64,000 nt of DNA from Chloroflexota bacterium (GCA_021323855.1 JAJPKE010000015.1:248001-312000); one strand, 5' to 3'. Positions 18,319 through 31,332 are shown, numbered from the stretch's first letter. Notes: generated by a model not told the origin, from the sequence alone. Numbers and translations: made by a program.

Positions 18319-19824
18319 TCATCCCCAGGAGAAGGTTTCGCTTTCCTGAAGCGACTGCCCCTGCCATTCGGCAGTCACGGTTGCGACGATCACGCCAGTG
18401 GTGCAGCTATTGTAGGGCGACCAAAGCCAGATGTAGCCGCCGCTGGCGTTGGCGTCATGGGTGCCTTGCAGGCTGCGCGCCGTCGCATAGGTGCGATTGC
18501 AGGCGTAGTAGACGCGAATCTGAAGAGCGGCGCCCGGCTGTGTCTGCACACACACTTCTCCGCTGTGCTTATTGACCACGCGGGCACAGGTAAAGCTGAG
18601 CGTCAGTTGTGGCGTGGGAATCGGCGTCGGGGATGGCGTCGGTGTGTTCGTAGCCGTTGGCGCCGTCGTTGGGGTTGGTGTGGTGGTGGCGCTGGCTGTT
18701 GCGGTTGCGTTGGCGGCCTGGGTAGCGACCGCAGCGGGTGTGTTGCCGAACGCCTCACGCGCCGTGTTGGGTGTGGAGTGCGCGCCGTTCCCGCCGATGC
18801 CGCCGGCAAGTGAGAGCGATATCACCGAACAGAACGCCAGCACCAACAGCAACACGCCACAACCGATGCCGATCTGTGTCTTGCCCGGCATGGCGCGGAG
18901 CCGCCGCCAGAAAAGCGCAAGGCCCGCGCCATAGTTGCGATGCAATAGCGTTGGCTGTGGCGTAGGTGAGGTTGTGTGAGCCAGGGGTGGCGTTGGCAAC
19001 ATGGCTGGAGATGATGAGGCAGCATCTCGCCTGACGAGCGATTGGAAGCGCCCAATACTGCGTTCGCCAGCCTGTCGTGCCCGTGCTGCCATCTGTGTAG
19101 CCGTTCGCTTTGTGAAGACAGCGAGCTGCGCGCCGTTTTCCGTGAGCCATTGTTTGGCAACGGCTGCCGCTGCTCCAGCGCGCTCGGCATACTGCTCTGC
19201 GTAGTGGCGGAAATTGCTCTGCGGCGCAGTTGGCTCGCCAGACAGCGCATCATCGCCTACGTGCGCTGGCATGGGATCGCTATCGCTTGCCTGAGATGGT
19301 TCTGTGGGCGGCAACACCTGCCAGACCGGCGCAAGGGCTGCCCTGGTACCCTGCGCCTCGCTCAGCGGCGGCTCCCAGTTCTCCGTGTCGCCTACGGGAT
19401 GCGGCGCCAACGGCGCGAGGTCGAACGGCACTGCGCCCTCATCGGTGGCGGCGGTGTCATAGGGATAGTCATAGATGTTGGGCGGCTCCGTTGGCGTTGA
19501 TCGCGGCGGCACACTGGTATCCAGCAGGGCGCTATTGCCAGCCAGCAGTATACCCTGGCCACCCATCAGCGCCTCCACCAGCGGCTCTGCATCGTTTGCC
19601 GGCACCCAATCCAGTCGCAGGATGCGGCCATCGAGCGTATGAATGTTCAGGTTCCATCCCAGCGGACTGCGGTGTATCACGTCCACGCTGGCAACCAGAT
19701 CCCGCTCGACGCTCCAGCGTGTGGGGCTGGTGATGCCCAGGCGCGGACGAAAGCTCAGGTTCGTCGCCGTAAGCGTCACCGTGCCGTTCCGGCACTGAAT
19801 CTTGAGCGTTCCCTCTTTTGGCAT
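18319..19824 (-). CDS. Single-pass membrane protein with a PH-like N-terminal and Ser/Thr-rich C-terminal part
   Basis: 501 aa from ATG 19824 (MPKEGTLKIQCRNG), with GGAGG upstream. The first 80 or so residues (LTATNLSFRPRLG, VERDLVASVDVIHRSPLGW, IHTLDGRILRLDWV) resemble a PH-like beta-sandwich. A long disordered cytoplasmic part follows, with one membrane segment at about 335-365 (IGCGVLLLVLAFCSVISLSL). Outside lies a linker of alternating Thr/Pro, then a C-terminal domain of about 80 residues with conserved-looking Cys residues. Function unknown. It may link cytoplasmic sensing to the surface (inference). Confidence 0.75.
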   Translation of the reverse strand: MPKEGTLKIQCRNGTVTLTATNLSFRPRLGITSPTRWSVERDLVASVDVIHRSPLGWNLNIHTLDGRILRLDWVPANDAEPLVEALMGGQGILLAGNSALLDTSVPPRSTPTEPPNIYDYPYDTAATDEGAVPFDLAPLAPHPVGDTENWEPPLSEAQGTRAALAPVWQVLPPTEPSQASDSDPMPAHVGDDALSGEPTAPQSNFRHYAEQYAERAGAAAAVAKQWLTENGAQLAVFTKRTATQMAARARQAGERSIGRFQSLVRRDAASSSPAMLPTPPLAHTTSPTPQPTLLHRNYGAGLALFWRRLRAMPGKTQIGIGCGVLLLVLAFCSVISLSLAGGIGGNGAHSTPNTAREAFGNTPAAVATQAANATATASATTTPTPTTAPTATNTPTPSPTPIPTPQLTLSFTCARVVNKHSGEVCVQTQPGAALQIRVYYACNRTYATARSLQGTHDANASGGYIWLWSPYNSCTTGVIVATVTAEWQGQSLQESETFSWG

Positions 19825-20115
19825 CGCCGTCAACTCCTCCACCTCAATCGTTCGCCACTCCACGGCAAACAATCAATCTCTGCTACTCTCAATCTAGCGT
19901 CTCTCATCAAGGTATCGCAAAGGGCGTTCCGCTGTCCGCTTCGCAGCAGTAGTATCGCTCATTTGAGGGTCTCATAGGTATTGCTACGTACCGCAGATTA
20001 GACGAAACAGCTTTCGCAATCGGCACGCAGTCTCACCAATGCCGATGATGTAGACCGCCATAGCGCCTTCTTCCGCGAGGCCGTGAGTGAGCTATTCGCT
20101 TAGCATAATGCTGGG
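19825..20115. other. 291-bp intergenic stretch, no gene seen
   Basis: Lies upstream of the PH-like membrane protein and downstream of the phosphotransferase. No ORF with a ribosome site, RNA gene or strong hairpin was recognised. It must contain the promoter of the membrane protein gene. Confidence 0.4.
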
Positions 20116-20937
20116 CTAGTGTGCCAGATATCCTTCGATCTCGCTGCGATGACGTCGGAAAGCGGCCACCTCACGCTGATAATGGGCGAGATGGCCGTCA
20201 GCGACCATCTGTTGATACGCAGCCTCGCCAGCGGAGGAGCGCGTGATGAGTAGATCGCAGAGCGCCTGTACGCGCGGCTCGACGAGCGCCAATATCTCAT
20301 CGAGTTGCACATCACCTGCATTACCTGTATTACCTGCATCGCCAGCCTCATTATAGGCATGGCAGAACTCATGCAGGCGTCGCGCCTGTTCGGCGGGATT
20401 TGCCAGCCCCAACTGTTCGACATCTTGGGCATAGGAGAGCGGCACGAAGCGATAGGCGGCGTAGGCCAGGTCCCAGGCGCGCGGGCCGGGGCCTGCCGTG
20501 TCGAAGTCTATCAGCGCCTGTGGCTGCTCATCCACGAACACCATGTTATACGGGGCTAGGTCGTTATGGCAGATGACTTCGTGCCGGGTGGCATCTGGAT
20601 AGGTGAATTGCCAGGCAGCATGAGCAGGTGGCGTGTAGTCTGTGGTCGCATCGTGATAGCGGCGCACTAAGCAGGCGGCCTCTAGCAGCACGCCATCCGA
20701 GAGGATATAGGACGGATAGGGATAGCGGCCAACCTCGCCCTCGATGAAGGTGAGGATTTCGCGCCCTTGTTCATCAATGCCCAGGAAACGCGGCGCGCCA
20801 CTGAATCCCCGCGCCTTTAGATGCAACAGGAGACTGTGAACGGCGGCGCTCCAGGGTCCGACAACACGGCGAACGGTGTCATCTACGCGCACCACCGGCG
20901 TCACATTGCCTCCGCTCAGCAGTTCTTCTTTTGCCAT
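20116..20937 (-). CDS. Aminoglycoside phosphotransferase (APH)/choline-kinase-like family protein
   Basis: 273 aa from ATG 20937 (GTG 20949 also possible, GTGAGGG upstream). Kinase-like fold with the catalytic loop ICHNDLAPYNMVF (Asp and Asn of H-x-D-x5-N) and the metal-binding segment ALIDFDTAGPGPRAWDLAYA. The family phosphorylates small molecules such as aminoglycosides, choline or homoserine; the substrate here is unknown. The protein includes NTGNAGD, encoded by a 9-bp tandem array at about 20309-20340. It is the last gene of the pyrimidine operon direction and follows the stop of a decayed DUF2332 gene with only a few bases between. Confidence 0.88.
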   Translation of the reverse strand: MAKEELLSGGNVTPVVRVDDTVRRVVGPWSAAVHSLLLHLKARGFSGAPRFLGIDEQGREILTFIEGEVGRYPYPSYILSDGVLLEAACLVRRYHDATTDYTPPAHAAWQFTYPDATRHEVICHNDLAPYNMVFVDEQPQALIDFDTAGPGPRAWDLAYAAYRFVPLSYAQDVEQLGLANPAEQARRLHEFCHAYNEAGDAGNTGNAGDVQLDEILALVEPRVQALCDLLITRSSAGEAAYQQMVADGHLAHYQREVAAFRRHRSEIEGYLAH

Positions 20938-20949
20938 ATGGTCCCTCAC

Positions 20950-21349
20950 TCAATCTTCCGCCAGCCATTCGATCCAGCGTCCGTGGCTCTCCACGCGCGC
21001 CAGCAATTCCTCCCGCATCGCGCCATTATGATAGCTGAAGAGGTGAATCTCCGGCGCGCCTTCGATGCTGTAGCCTTCCTGCGCGATGCGATAGAAGTCG
21101 CGCTTTGCGGCATAGCCAGCGAGCCGTTCGAGTCAGCAGGAGGTCATGCACTGCGCCGAAAAAGAGGTTAGGCACGGTCGTCGCAAGGTCAGCACCCGCA
21201 ACCAGAGCCAGGATGTCAGGGTCTTGAGCAACGCGCAGCGACAGGACGGCATACAGCGGCGATGCGTTCTGTGGCGCGTCGCTACCATAGATGCGCTGGC
21301 CAAATACTTCAAAATATTGCGCCAGGGCGCTCAGTTCTACATCTGACAT
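20950..21349 (-). pseudogene. Decayed DUF2332 gene (both ends kept, middle lost, frameshifted)
   Basis: From ATG 21349 the frame reads MSDVELSALAQYFEVFGQ and SPLYAVLSLRVAQDPDIL, ending in VPNLFFGAVHDLLL, which matches the N-terminal part of DUF2332 proteins. After about 75 codons the frame is lost. A different frame then reads LAGYAAKRDFYRIAQEGYSI and MREELLARVESHGRWIEWLA, stopping at 20950; the ending HGRWIEWL is typical of the DUF2332 C-terminus. Family members are about 330 residues, so some 200 residues are missing. This looks like an internal deletion that also shifted the frame. Position between carB and the phosphotransferase suggests it was an operon member. Confidence 0.7.
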
Positions 21350-21365
21350 GGGTATTCTCGTGATT

Positions 21366-24947
<3,582 letters not shown>

Positions 24948-24962
24948 GTGTCGTCTTCTCCT

Positions 24963-25502
24963 CTAGCTAGATTTGCTCAATATTGCTGGCTTCTCAAAGC
25001 GCGCTGCTAGGCCCAGGCGATCCTCGATTTCACCGCGAAAGATGAAGCCGGCGCGCTCGTAATACGCGCGGAGCGATGGATTGTCGGCGTCACATTCGAG
25101 GCGCACGCTGGCTTTGCCAGCCTTCAATGCTGTTTGCCCCACCCAGTGCAATATCATCTCCCCAATTGCGTGCCCGGCGAAGGCCCGATGCACCATCAGG
25201 CCGTAGACGTACACGGCATCGCCTGGTAGATCAGACCAGGCCTCATTGTGGTCGGCCCAGCCGAGCGTCACCACGCCAGCCGGAGTACTGTCGAGCCTGG
25301 CAAGGAATGTTGTGCCGTGGCTGATGCGCTTTGCGGCGACCTCATGGAGCGGCTGCGATGGCAGCCTGGGGTCTATGCCGCGTGCAACCTGCCATGCGCT
25401 CACACTTTCGACGATATTGACAAGCGTGCCTACATCTTCCTGTTGCGCTAGCGCGATAGTGAGTTCGCCGTGCGGCGTCTGCGTGGAGTATGGTATCGTC
25501 AT
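24963..25502 (-). CDS. GNAT-family N-acetyltransferase, single module
   Basis: 179 aa from ATG 25502, whose ATGA overlaps the stop of the upstream double-GNAT gene; the frame is open further upstream without support. One acetyl-CoA-dependent GNAT domain: VYVYGLMVHRAFAGHAIGEM is the acetyl-CoA loop region (a variant of R/Q-x-x-G-x-G/A), followed by RLECDADNPSLRAYYERAGF. It is clearly homologous to the second module of the preceding protein (PHG.L.V.LAQ.EDV, DADNP.LRAYYER.G). The substrate cannot be told. It lies 15 bp before carB in the pyrimidine operon. Confidence 0.88.
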   Translation of the reverse strand: MTIPYSTQTPHGELTIALAQQEDVGTLVNIVESVSAWQVARGIDPRLPSQPLHEVAAKRISHGTTFLARLDSTPAGVVTLGWADHNEAWSDLPGDAVYVYGLMVHRAFAGHAIGEMILHWVGQTALKAGKASVRLECDADNPSLRAYYERAGFIFRGEIEDRLGLAARFEKPAILSKSS

Positions 25503-26575
25503 GCGTTTGCCACCTGCTTCTCGAAGCGCGCCGCATGGTGCGTCGGCATGACGATATCGCCGCATGGCGTCAAGCCGGTGCGCTCATAATAGGCGCGCAA
25601 CGCCGGATTATCGGCGTCGCAGTCGAGCCGCAGGTAGCGTTTGCCCGCTGCCTGCGCCACCTCTTCCGCCCAACCGAGCAGCGCCGCGCCGATGCCCTGC
25701 CCGGCGTATGCACGGCTCGTCGCCAACCCATGCACATAGCAGGCATCGTCCACCGCACCCAGATCGGCCCACACGCCATCATCCGCCCATTCGAGCACGA
25801 TTGTACCAATGCTTTCACCAATTGGTCCGCCGTACCGCGCCACATAGCTCTCGCCACGCGCGATGCGTTGGGCGACAATATCGCGCATTGGCAGTGGCGG
25901 CGCGCCCGGCTCGATGCCCCGCATCCGCATCCACTCATCCGCGCCCTCCCAGATGGCGAGAATGGCGTCTACGTCTTCCGGCTGCGCCAGCGTCACGATC
26001 AACGCACCGTGCGGTGTAGCGATATTCCAGGCGATGCGCCGCTCAAAGCGGGCAGGTGTCCAGCCCGGCTCGATCTCGATGTCCTCAGCACGGGTGAAGC
26101 CAGCGCTCAGATAATAGTCAATCAGCCTGGGATTATCCGGCGTGCAGTCGAGCCGCAGATATGTTTTGCCAGACTGTGCCGCGTACGCCTCCGCCCACCG
26201 CAGCAGCGCCCGCCCGATGCCCTGGCCCGCCGCGCTCCGCCGCACGCGCAACCCATGTACATAGCCAGCGTCATCCGGGCGCGGACCCCAGGTATACTCA
26301 TCAGCCCATTGCAAGATAATGCTACCGGCTGGCACTCCGCCCTGCCAGGCGAGATAGACCTCGCCGCGCTGCACCGGCTCGGCCAACCACTCTTTTTGGA
26401 ATGCGCCCGGCTCCCACTGATGAATACCTTGGTCCCAGAGCCAGCGTGCCGCCTCTTCGTGCAACTCCACGAACGCATCGAGGTCAGTGTCGCTCGCTGC
26501 GCGTCGCAGGATGACACCGCCGGGCAACGTCCATTCGGTTGTATTCGTCGTGTTCTCCATTTGTCTGTATTTCAT
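25499..26575 (-). CDS. Tandem GNAT acetyltransferase (two modules)
   Basis: 358 aa. Two complete GNAT domains: residues about 20-180 (YVHGLRVRRSAAGQGIGRAL, then YLRLDCTPDNPRLIDYYLSA) and about 185-358 (YVHGLATSRAYAGQGIGAAL, then YLRLDCDADNPALRAYYERT). Both keep the Q-x-x-G-x-G/A acetyl-CoA loop, so both may be active. It sits between carA and the single-module GNAT gene; ATG 26560 is another possible start, and neither has a clear ribosome site. The three modules in this region look like products of local duplication. Role in the pyrimidine operon unknown. Confidence 0.87.
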   Translation of the reverse strand: MKYRQMENTTNTTEWTLPGGVILRRAASDTDLDAFVELHEEAARWLWDQGIHQWEPGAFQKEWLAEPVQRGEVYLAWQGGVPAGSIILQWADEYTWGPRPDDAGYVHGLRVRRSAAGQGIGRALLRWAEAYAAQSGKTYLRLDCTPDNPRLIDYYLSAGFTRAEDIEIEPGWTPARFERRIAWNIATPHGALIVTLAQPEDVDAILAIWEGADEWMRMRGIEPGAPPLPMRDIVAQRIARGESYVARYGGPIGESIGTIVLEWADDGVWADLGAVDDACYVHGLATSRAYAGQGIGAALLGWAEEVAQAAGKRYLRLDCDADNPALRAYYERTGLTPCGDIVMPTHHAARFEKQVANA

Positions 26576-26617
26576 GGTAGCCGAGGTGTGGCCAGCGAGT
26601 TCACCCGTTGCGCTTCT

Positions 26618-26660
26618 GGCACCCCTCTCCCGCGCACGGGGAGGGGGTAGGGGTGGGGGC
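26618..26660. repeat. GC-rich palindromic repeat after carA
   Basis: Core CCCCTCTCCCGCGCACGGGG followed by GAGGGGGTAGGGGTGGGGGC. It fills most of the gap between carA and the double-GNAT gene and can form a hairpin in the operon mRNA. Confidence 0.88.
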
Positions 26661-26661
26661 G

Positions 26662-27840
26662 CTATCCCATCATTGCGACCTCCGGACGTTTGCCGGAGGT
26701 GTCGCGGACCAGCGCAGCGAAGCGGTCGAAGAGCGCGCGATTGTCTTCGGGTCCGGGCGCGGCCTCCGGATGGTATTGCACCGAGAAGACTGGCAACTCT
26801 TCGTGCGCCAGCCCTTCCACGCTGCCATCCGAGAGATTGAGATGGCTGACGTAGAAGCCACTGCTGGCGGGCAGCGTCGCCGCGTCTACTTGGAAATTGT
26901 GATTCTGCGAGGTAACGGTGACGACGCCAGTACGTAGCTCACGCACGGGATGGTTCGCGCCGTGGTGGCCGAAGGGCAGACGGCTGGTGCGTGCCCCGGC
27001 GGCGAGGCCGAGAATCTGATGCCCCAGGCAAATGCCCATCAGCGGAATGTGTTCCCGCCAGACCAGCGTGCGCGTCAACTCCACCAGATCAGCGACACAT
27101 TCGGGGTCGCCCGGCCCGTTGGAGAGCAAGATGCCATCCGGCGCGATCTCGTGAATCAGATCGAGGTTGACGTTGTGTGGCGCAACGAAGACCTGCATGC
27201 CGCGCTCAGAGAGGCAGCGCGCGATGTTCTGCTTGAAGCCGGTGTCAATGAGCAGCACACGCGGCGCATCAGCCGGCACGGTTGCCGAGACCCAGGGTTC
27301 CAGATGATCCTGCGAGACCTCAGCGACGACATCGAGGTCGGTGACGGTGCGCACGCGCCGCGCCGCCGCCACCAGCGCCGCCGTATCCGGCTCCTCACCA
27401 GGGGCATACGCCTGGATGACGCCGCGTAGCGTGCCATGCGTGCGCAGATGGCGGGTGAGCGCGCGGGTATCCAGATCGCAGAGGCCGGGAATGCCACACC
27501 TGCGCAGATAGGCGTCGAGCGATTCGGTGGCGCGCCAGTTGCTATAGTCATCGCAATATTCGCGGACGATCAGCGCGGAGAGCCAGGGCCGGCGCGATTC
27601 CACATCCTCCGCAGCAACACCGTAGTTGCCGATCAGCGGATACGTCAGCACGACCATCTGCCCGCGATACGATGGGTCGGTGCAGATTTCCTGGTAGCCT
27701 GTCATACTCGTGGCGAAGACTACCTCGCCGCGCCGTCCGTTGCGCAGCGCCTCCACCGCGCCGAAGGGCCGCCCGTAGAAGAGCCTGCCGTCTTCCAGCG
27801 CGAGAATGGCGATTGTCGCGTTCTGCTCGTTCTCCAACAT
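26662..27840 (-). CDS. carA: Carbamoyl-phosphate synthase small (glutaminase) subunit
   Basis: 392 aa, ATG 27840 with GAGAGGTGG upstream. The N-terminal CPSase small-chain domain (ALEDGRLFYGRPFGA, FATSMTGYQEICTDPSYRGQ) is followed by a class I glutamine amidotransferase with nucleophile GICLGHQ, SNGPGDPE and the His/Glu of VQYHPEAAPGPEDN. It releases ammonia from glutamine and passes it to CarB. It follows pyrC by 13 bp in the operon; a palindromic repeat follows its stop. Confidence 0.97.
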   Translation of the reverse strand: MLENEQNATIAILALEDGRLFYGRPFGAVEALRNGRRGEVVFATSMTGYQEICTDPSYRGQMVVLTYPLIGNYGVAAEDVESRRPWLSALIVREYCDDYSNWRATESLDAYLRRCGIPGLCDLDTRALTRHLRTHGTLRGVIQAYAPGEEPDTAALVAAARRVRTVTDLDVVAEVSQDHLEPWVSATVPADAPRVLLIDTGFKQNIARCLSERGMQVFVAPHNVNLDLIHEIAPDGILLSNGPGDPECVADLVELTRTLVWREHIPLMGICLGHQILGLAAGARTSRLPFGHHGANHPVRELRTGVVTVTSQNHNFQVDAATLPASSGFYVSHLNLSDGSVEGLAHEELPVFSVQYHPEAAPGPEDNRALFDRFAALVRDTSGKRPEVAMMG

Positions 27841-27853
27841 CGTATTCCACCTC

Positions 27854-29308
27854 TCATTTTCCCTCGTTCCCCTCTCCCGCGCACAGGGGAGGGGTTAGGG
27901 GTGGGGGCCAGTCCGCATCATACACTTTATTGCCGCTGAGCCAGGTTTGGCGCACTCGCCCGCGTAGCGTCACACCGGCAAGCGGCGTGTTGTGGCCAAG
28001 CGAGGCGAATTGATCCAGGTCAACCGTCCAGGTTTCGTCTGGGTCGAAGATCACGAGATCTGCGAGCGCGCCGGGTTTCAGCGTGCCGGCCTCCAGATTC
28101 CAGGCATGCGCCGGGCGATCCGTCAACGCGGCGATCAGCGTCGGCAGTGGCAGCGCGCCAACATGCACCAGCGCCAGCAGCGCGGCCAGCGCCGTCTCCA
28201 ACCCGGAGATGCCAAAGGCTGCGTCGTCAAACTCGCAGGCTTTGTCTACCCAGGTATGCGGCGCGTGGTCGGTGGCGATAGCGTCTATCGTGCCGTCCAG
28301 CAGACCATTCAGCAGCGCCAGACAATCGCTCGCCTCGCGCAGCGGCGGATTGACTTTGGTGTTGGTGTCATAGCGCGCTCCCTGTGAGAGTGGTAGCTCC
28401 AACTGTGCCAGCGCCTCCGCCAGCGGACCCGTGCGCTGCCCCGCCACCCAGGCGTCGGTCAGCAGCAGGTGATGCGGCGTCACCTCCGCCGTGACGGGCA
28501 GCCCCTCGCGTTTCGCCGCGCGCACGAGTTCTACCGCGCCCGCCGTGCTGAGATGCGCGGCGTGATATTTCGCTCCGGTCAGCCTCACCAGCGCCAGGTC
28601 GCGCGCCAGCATGATGTCTTCGCCAGCCGCCGGCCAGCCTTTGAGGCCGAGCATCGTCGCCGTTGGTCCCTCGTGCATCACACCCGCGCCGACCAGTTCT
28701 TCATCCTGGCAATGCTCCACCACCGGCAGACCCAGCGGCGCGGCATATGCCAGCGCCGAGTGCATCAGTTTGCTGCTCTGCACCGGGCGGCCATCGTCGG
28801 AGAAGGCGACTGCGCCCGCTGCCGCAAGCTCCACCATCTCGCTGAGTTCGTGGCCGGACTCGCCCTTGCTGATCGCCGCGATGGGTCGCACGCGCGCTGG
28901 AGCTTCCCGCGCTGCCTGCGCAATCAGTTCGATGACGGCGCGCGAGTCAATCACCGGCTGCGTGTTCGGCATGCAGCAGATGGTGGTGAAGCCGCCACGC
29001 GCCGCCGCCCGCGCGCCCGTCTGAATCGTCTCTTTCGCCTCGAAGCCCGGCTCGCGCAGGTGCGTGTGCAGGTCCACAAAGCCCGGCGCCAGCACCCACG
29101 ATGCGGGCAAGCTCTGCACCAGCGGCGGCGTCTCCGCTGGGATGGCGGCGTGCACGGTATCTTCCGCGCTGACAGATTCCGCTCCGATGGCCGCGACGCG
29201 CCCATCCACAATCAGCAGTGCGCCGGGGCCGTCCAACTGCTGGCTGGGGTCTATGATGCGCATGCCACGGAGCAGTATCGGCTGTTCGTTCATCTGTGCC
29301 ATGTTCAT
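27854..29308 (-). CDS. pyrC: Dihydroorotase, with a repeat-encoded C-terminal tail
   Basis: 484 aa; ATG 29308 overlaps the pyrB stop (ATGA), with AGGGG upstream. Amidohydrolase fold: metal-binding [33 protein letters not shown] and catalytic Asp in ATDHAPH. It cyclises carbamoyl-aspartate to dihydroorotate. About the last 15 residues ([16 protein letters not shown]) are encoded by a copy of the GC-rich palindromic repeat, which supplies the stop codon region; the enzyme core ends before it. Confidence 0.96.
   Translation of the reverse strand: MNMAQMNEQPILLRGMRIIDPSQQLDGPGALLIVDGRVAAIGAESVSAEDTVHAAIPAETPPLVQSLPASWVLAPGFVDLHTHLREPGFEAKETIQTGARAAARGGFTTICCMPNTQPVIDSRAVIELIAQAAREAPARVRPIAAISKGESGHELSEMVELAAAGAVAFSDDGRPVQSSKLMHSALAYAAPLGLPVVEHCQDEELVGAGVMHEGPTATMLGLKGWPAAGEDIMLARDLALVRLTGAKYHAAHLSTAGAVELVRAAKREGLPVTAEVTPHHLLLTDAWVAGQRTGPLAEALAQLELPLSQGARYDTNTKVNPPLREASDCLALLNGLLDGTIDAIATDHAPHTWVDKACEFDDAAFGISGLETALAALLALVHVGALPLPTLIAALTDRPAHAWNLEAGTLKPGALADLVIFDPDETWTVDLDQFASLGHNTPLAGVTLRGRVRQTWLSGNKVYDADWPPPLTPPLCAGEGNEGK
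27868..27908. repeat. GC-rich palindromic repeat overlapping the 3' end of pyrC
   Basis: CCCCTCTCCCGCGCACAGGG followed by GAGGGGTTAGGGGTGGGGGC, the same family as at 26618 and 23386. It codes for the tail of dihydroorotase. Confidence 0.88.
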
Positions 29309-30714
29309 GCTCCCCTGCCTGTTCCCGTGCCCGCCAGCAGGTCCAGCGCCGCCATGCGAATGGCAACGCCGTTCGTGACCTGCTCCACGATGACCGCCCG
29401 CTCATGCTGCACCACCGCCGGATCAATCTCGATGCCCTCGTTCATCGGACCTGGGTGCAGCACCGGCGCTTCGGGGTTGGCCAGCGCCAGCCGCGCCAGC
29501 GTCAGCCCATAGGCGGCGGTATATTCGCGGAGCGAGGGCAGCAGCCCCGCCTGCTGGCGCTCCTTCTGGAGCCGCAGCACCATTACCGCATCCGCGCCTT
29601 CCAGCGCCCGTTCGATCTGTGGCTCAACGGAGACATGCCGTGTTGCGCCGCTCCCCGGCACCGGAGTCTGCGCATAGAGCGTGGCGGCGGCTGGCGGCAG
29701 CAGCGTTGGTGGACCACAGAGCACCACCTCCGCGCCCATCGCCGTCAGCGACCAGATATTCGAGCGCGTGACGCGGCTGTGCAGGATGTCGCCCAGAATG
29801 ACGATACGCTTGCCGCTGATCGGGCCGAGGCGCGTTTCCAGCGTGAAGAGGTCCAGTAGCGCCTGGCTGGGGTGGGCGTGCCAGCCGTCGCCAGCATTCA
29901 GCACATGCCCGTGAATGGTGCGCGCGATAAGGTCTGGCGCGCCGGAACTGCTATGGCGCACGACGAAGATGCTCGCGCCAAGCGCCTGAAGTGTGCGCGC
30001 TGTATCAATCAGCGATTCGCCTTTGGTAACGCTGCTGGCCGAGGCGGTGACGTTGGTGACATCGGCGCCGAGTTTTCTGGCGGCCAGCTCGAAGGAGACG
30101 CGCGTGCGCGTGCTGTTCTCATAGAAGAGGTTAACCAGCACCTGCCCGCGCAGTGTGTCCAGCTTCATCCCTGGCTCCGCCAGCACCCGCAACATATACG
30201 TCGCATGTTCGAGCAGCGCGCGAATCTCATCCGGCGTCCAGTCGTCCAGGTCGAGCAGGTGTTGCCGCCGCGCGGGAACGGTCGTTGTCGCCTGCTTTGC
30301 CGCCTGCTTTGCTGTGGCGGTGGAGACACGCGGGCCAGGACCAGTATTGACATGGATATGCGCCGATTGCTCTTCTGCAAGAATCCCTTCGCAGAGGTCA
30401 ATGCACTGGTCGCAGATATAGACGGCGTTCTCCGGGCCGGCGAACATCGCTTCCGCCTGGTTGCGCCGTTTGTCACAGAATGAACAGCGGATGGGTTTGC
30501 CCGCCGCGTCTTTGTCCGGGTCGTCCGCTGTCAGCAGGTGCGTATGCGCGGGCAGCGCCAGGGCAGAGGCTTCGTCCGCCAGCACAGCAGAGCAGGCGCG
30601 AATGCACTCATTGCAGATGTAGACGCTTCTGGGACCGGCGATTAGCCGTTCCACCTCATCTTGATCTTTGCCACAGAACGAACATGTGTAGTGCCTGTGC
30701 TGTCGTTGCGTCAT
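29305..30714 (-). CDS. pyrB: Aspartate carbamoyltransferase with two N-terminal ClpX-type zinc fingers
   Basis: 469 aa, ATG 30714, six bases after the pyrR stop. Residues about 150-469 are a full catalytic chain: carbamoyl-phosphate loop [35 protein letters not shown] and [13 protein letters not shown]. The first 110 or so residues contain two ClpX-like Cys4 zinc-binding modules: C11/C14/C34/C37 ([24 protein letters not shown]) and C77/C80/C101/C104 ([24 protein letters not shown]). A Thr/Ala-rich linker joins them to the enzyme. Known ATCases are about 310 residues; where zinc is present it is in the separate PyrI chain, which is not seen here. The fingers might mediate oligomerisation, regulation or protein contact (inference). 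Confidence 0.95.
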   Translation of the reverse strand: MTQRQHRHYTCSFCGKDQDEVERLIAGPRSVYICNECIRACSAVLADEASALALPAHTHLLTADDPDKDAAGKPIRCSFCDKRRNQAEAMFAGPENAVYICDQCIDLCEGILAEEQSAHIHVNTGPGPRVSTATAKQAAKQATTTVPARRQHLLDLDDWTPDEIRALLEHATYMLRVLAEPGMKLDTLRGQVLVNLFYENSTRTRVSFELAARKLGADVTNVTASASSVTKGESLIDTARTLQALGASIFVVRHSSSGAPDLIARTIHGHVLNAGDGWHAHPSQALLDLFTLETRLGPISGKRIVILGDILHSRVTRSNIWSLTAMGAEVVLCGPPTLLPPAAATLYAQTPVPGSGATRHVSVEPQIERALEGADAVMVLRLQKERQQAGLLPSLREYTAAYGLTLARLALANPEAPVLHPGPMNEGIEIDPAVVQHERAVIVEQVTNGVAIRMAALDLLAGTGTGRGA

Positions 30715-30720
30715 CTTTGG

Positions 30721-31293
30721 CTACTCCGGCTGGCGTGAGAGGAGCACAGCGTCCTGGTCGTCGGTTTCGCGCAGCCGCACATGCACGCTCTCGCTGAGCG
30801 CAGTTGGCACGTTCTTGCCGACGTAATCGGCGCGGATAGGTAGCTCCCGGTGGCCGCGATCAATCAACACGGCAAGCTGCACCTTGCGGGGCCGGCCATA
30901 GTCGAGCAACGCTTCCAGGGCAGCGCGCACCGTGCGCCCGGTGAAGAGAACATCATCCACGAGCACCACCACCGCGCCGGTGATGTTGAGCGCCAGCGGC
31001 TCGCGCGGCACGGACAGTCGCTCCGCGCGGTTCGGCAGGTCGTCACGATAGGCGCGCATGTCGAGCGAGGCGGTCGGCACGTTGACTCCCTCGAACTCCG
31101 CAATGCGCGCAGCCAGTCGCTCCGCCAGCGGCACGCCGCGTGTGCGCAGGCCGACCATCACCACGTCACCAGCGCCGCCGTTCCGCTCGATGATCTCGTG
31201 GGCGATGCGCGAGATGGCGCGGCGCATCTCCTCCTCGCTATAGATCACCTTCTCCAGATTGCCGCTCTCGTCAGATGCGTGTCTGGTCGTCAT
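30721..31293 (-). CDS. pyrR: PyrR bifunctional regulator / uracil phosphoribosyltransferase
   Basis: 190 aa, ATG 31293 with GAGAGGAT upstream. Phosphoribosyltransferase fold with the PRPP-binding motif [19 protein letters not shown] and typical PyrR segments [16 protein letters not shown] and DMRAYRDDL. In the presence of UMP or UTP it binds pyr mRNA and lowers expression of the operon. First gene of the operon. An RNA motif that fits its target lies in the leader, and the same CAGAGAGG core recurs over its own ribosome-binding site (see findings). Confidence 0.96.
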   Translation of the reverse strand: MTTRHASDESGNLEKVIYSEEEMRRAISRIAHEIIERNGGAGDVVMVGLRTRGVPLAERLAARIAEFEGVNVPTASLDMRAYRDDLPNRAERLSVPREPLALNITGAVVVLVDDVLFTGRTVRAALEALLDYGRPRKVQLAVLIDRGHRELPIRADYVGKNVPTALSESVHVRLRETDDQDAVLLSRQPE

Positions 31294-31332
31294 CGCGCTT
31301 TATCCTCTCTGGGGTCTGCCGCTCCAGGACAG

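Noticed and set aside
25490..26650. 386-codon plus-strand frame opposite the GNAT genes
   Set aside because: Antisense shadow; the GNAT motifs on the minus strand are unambiguous.
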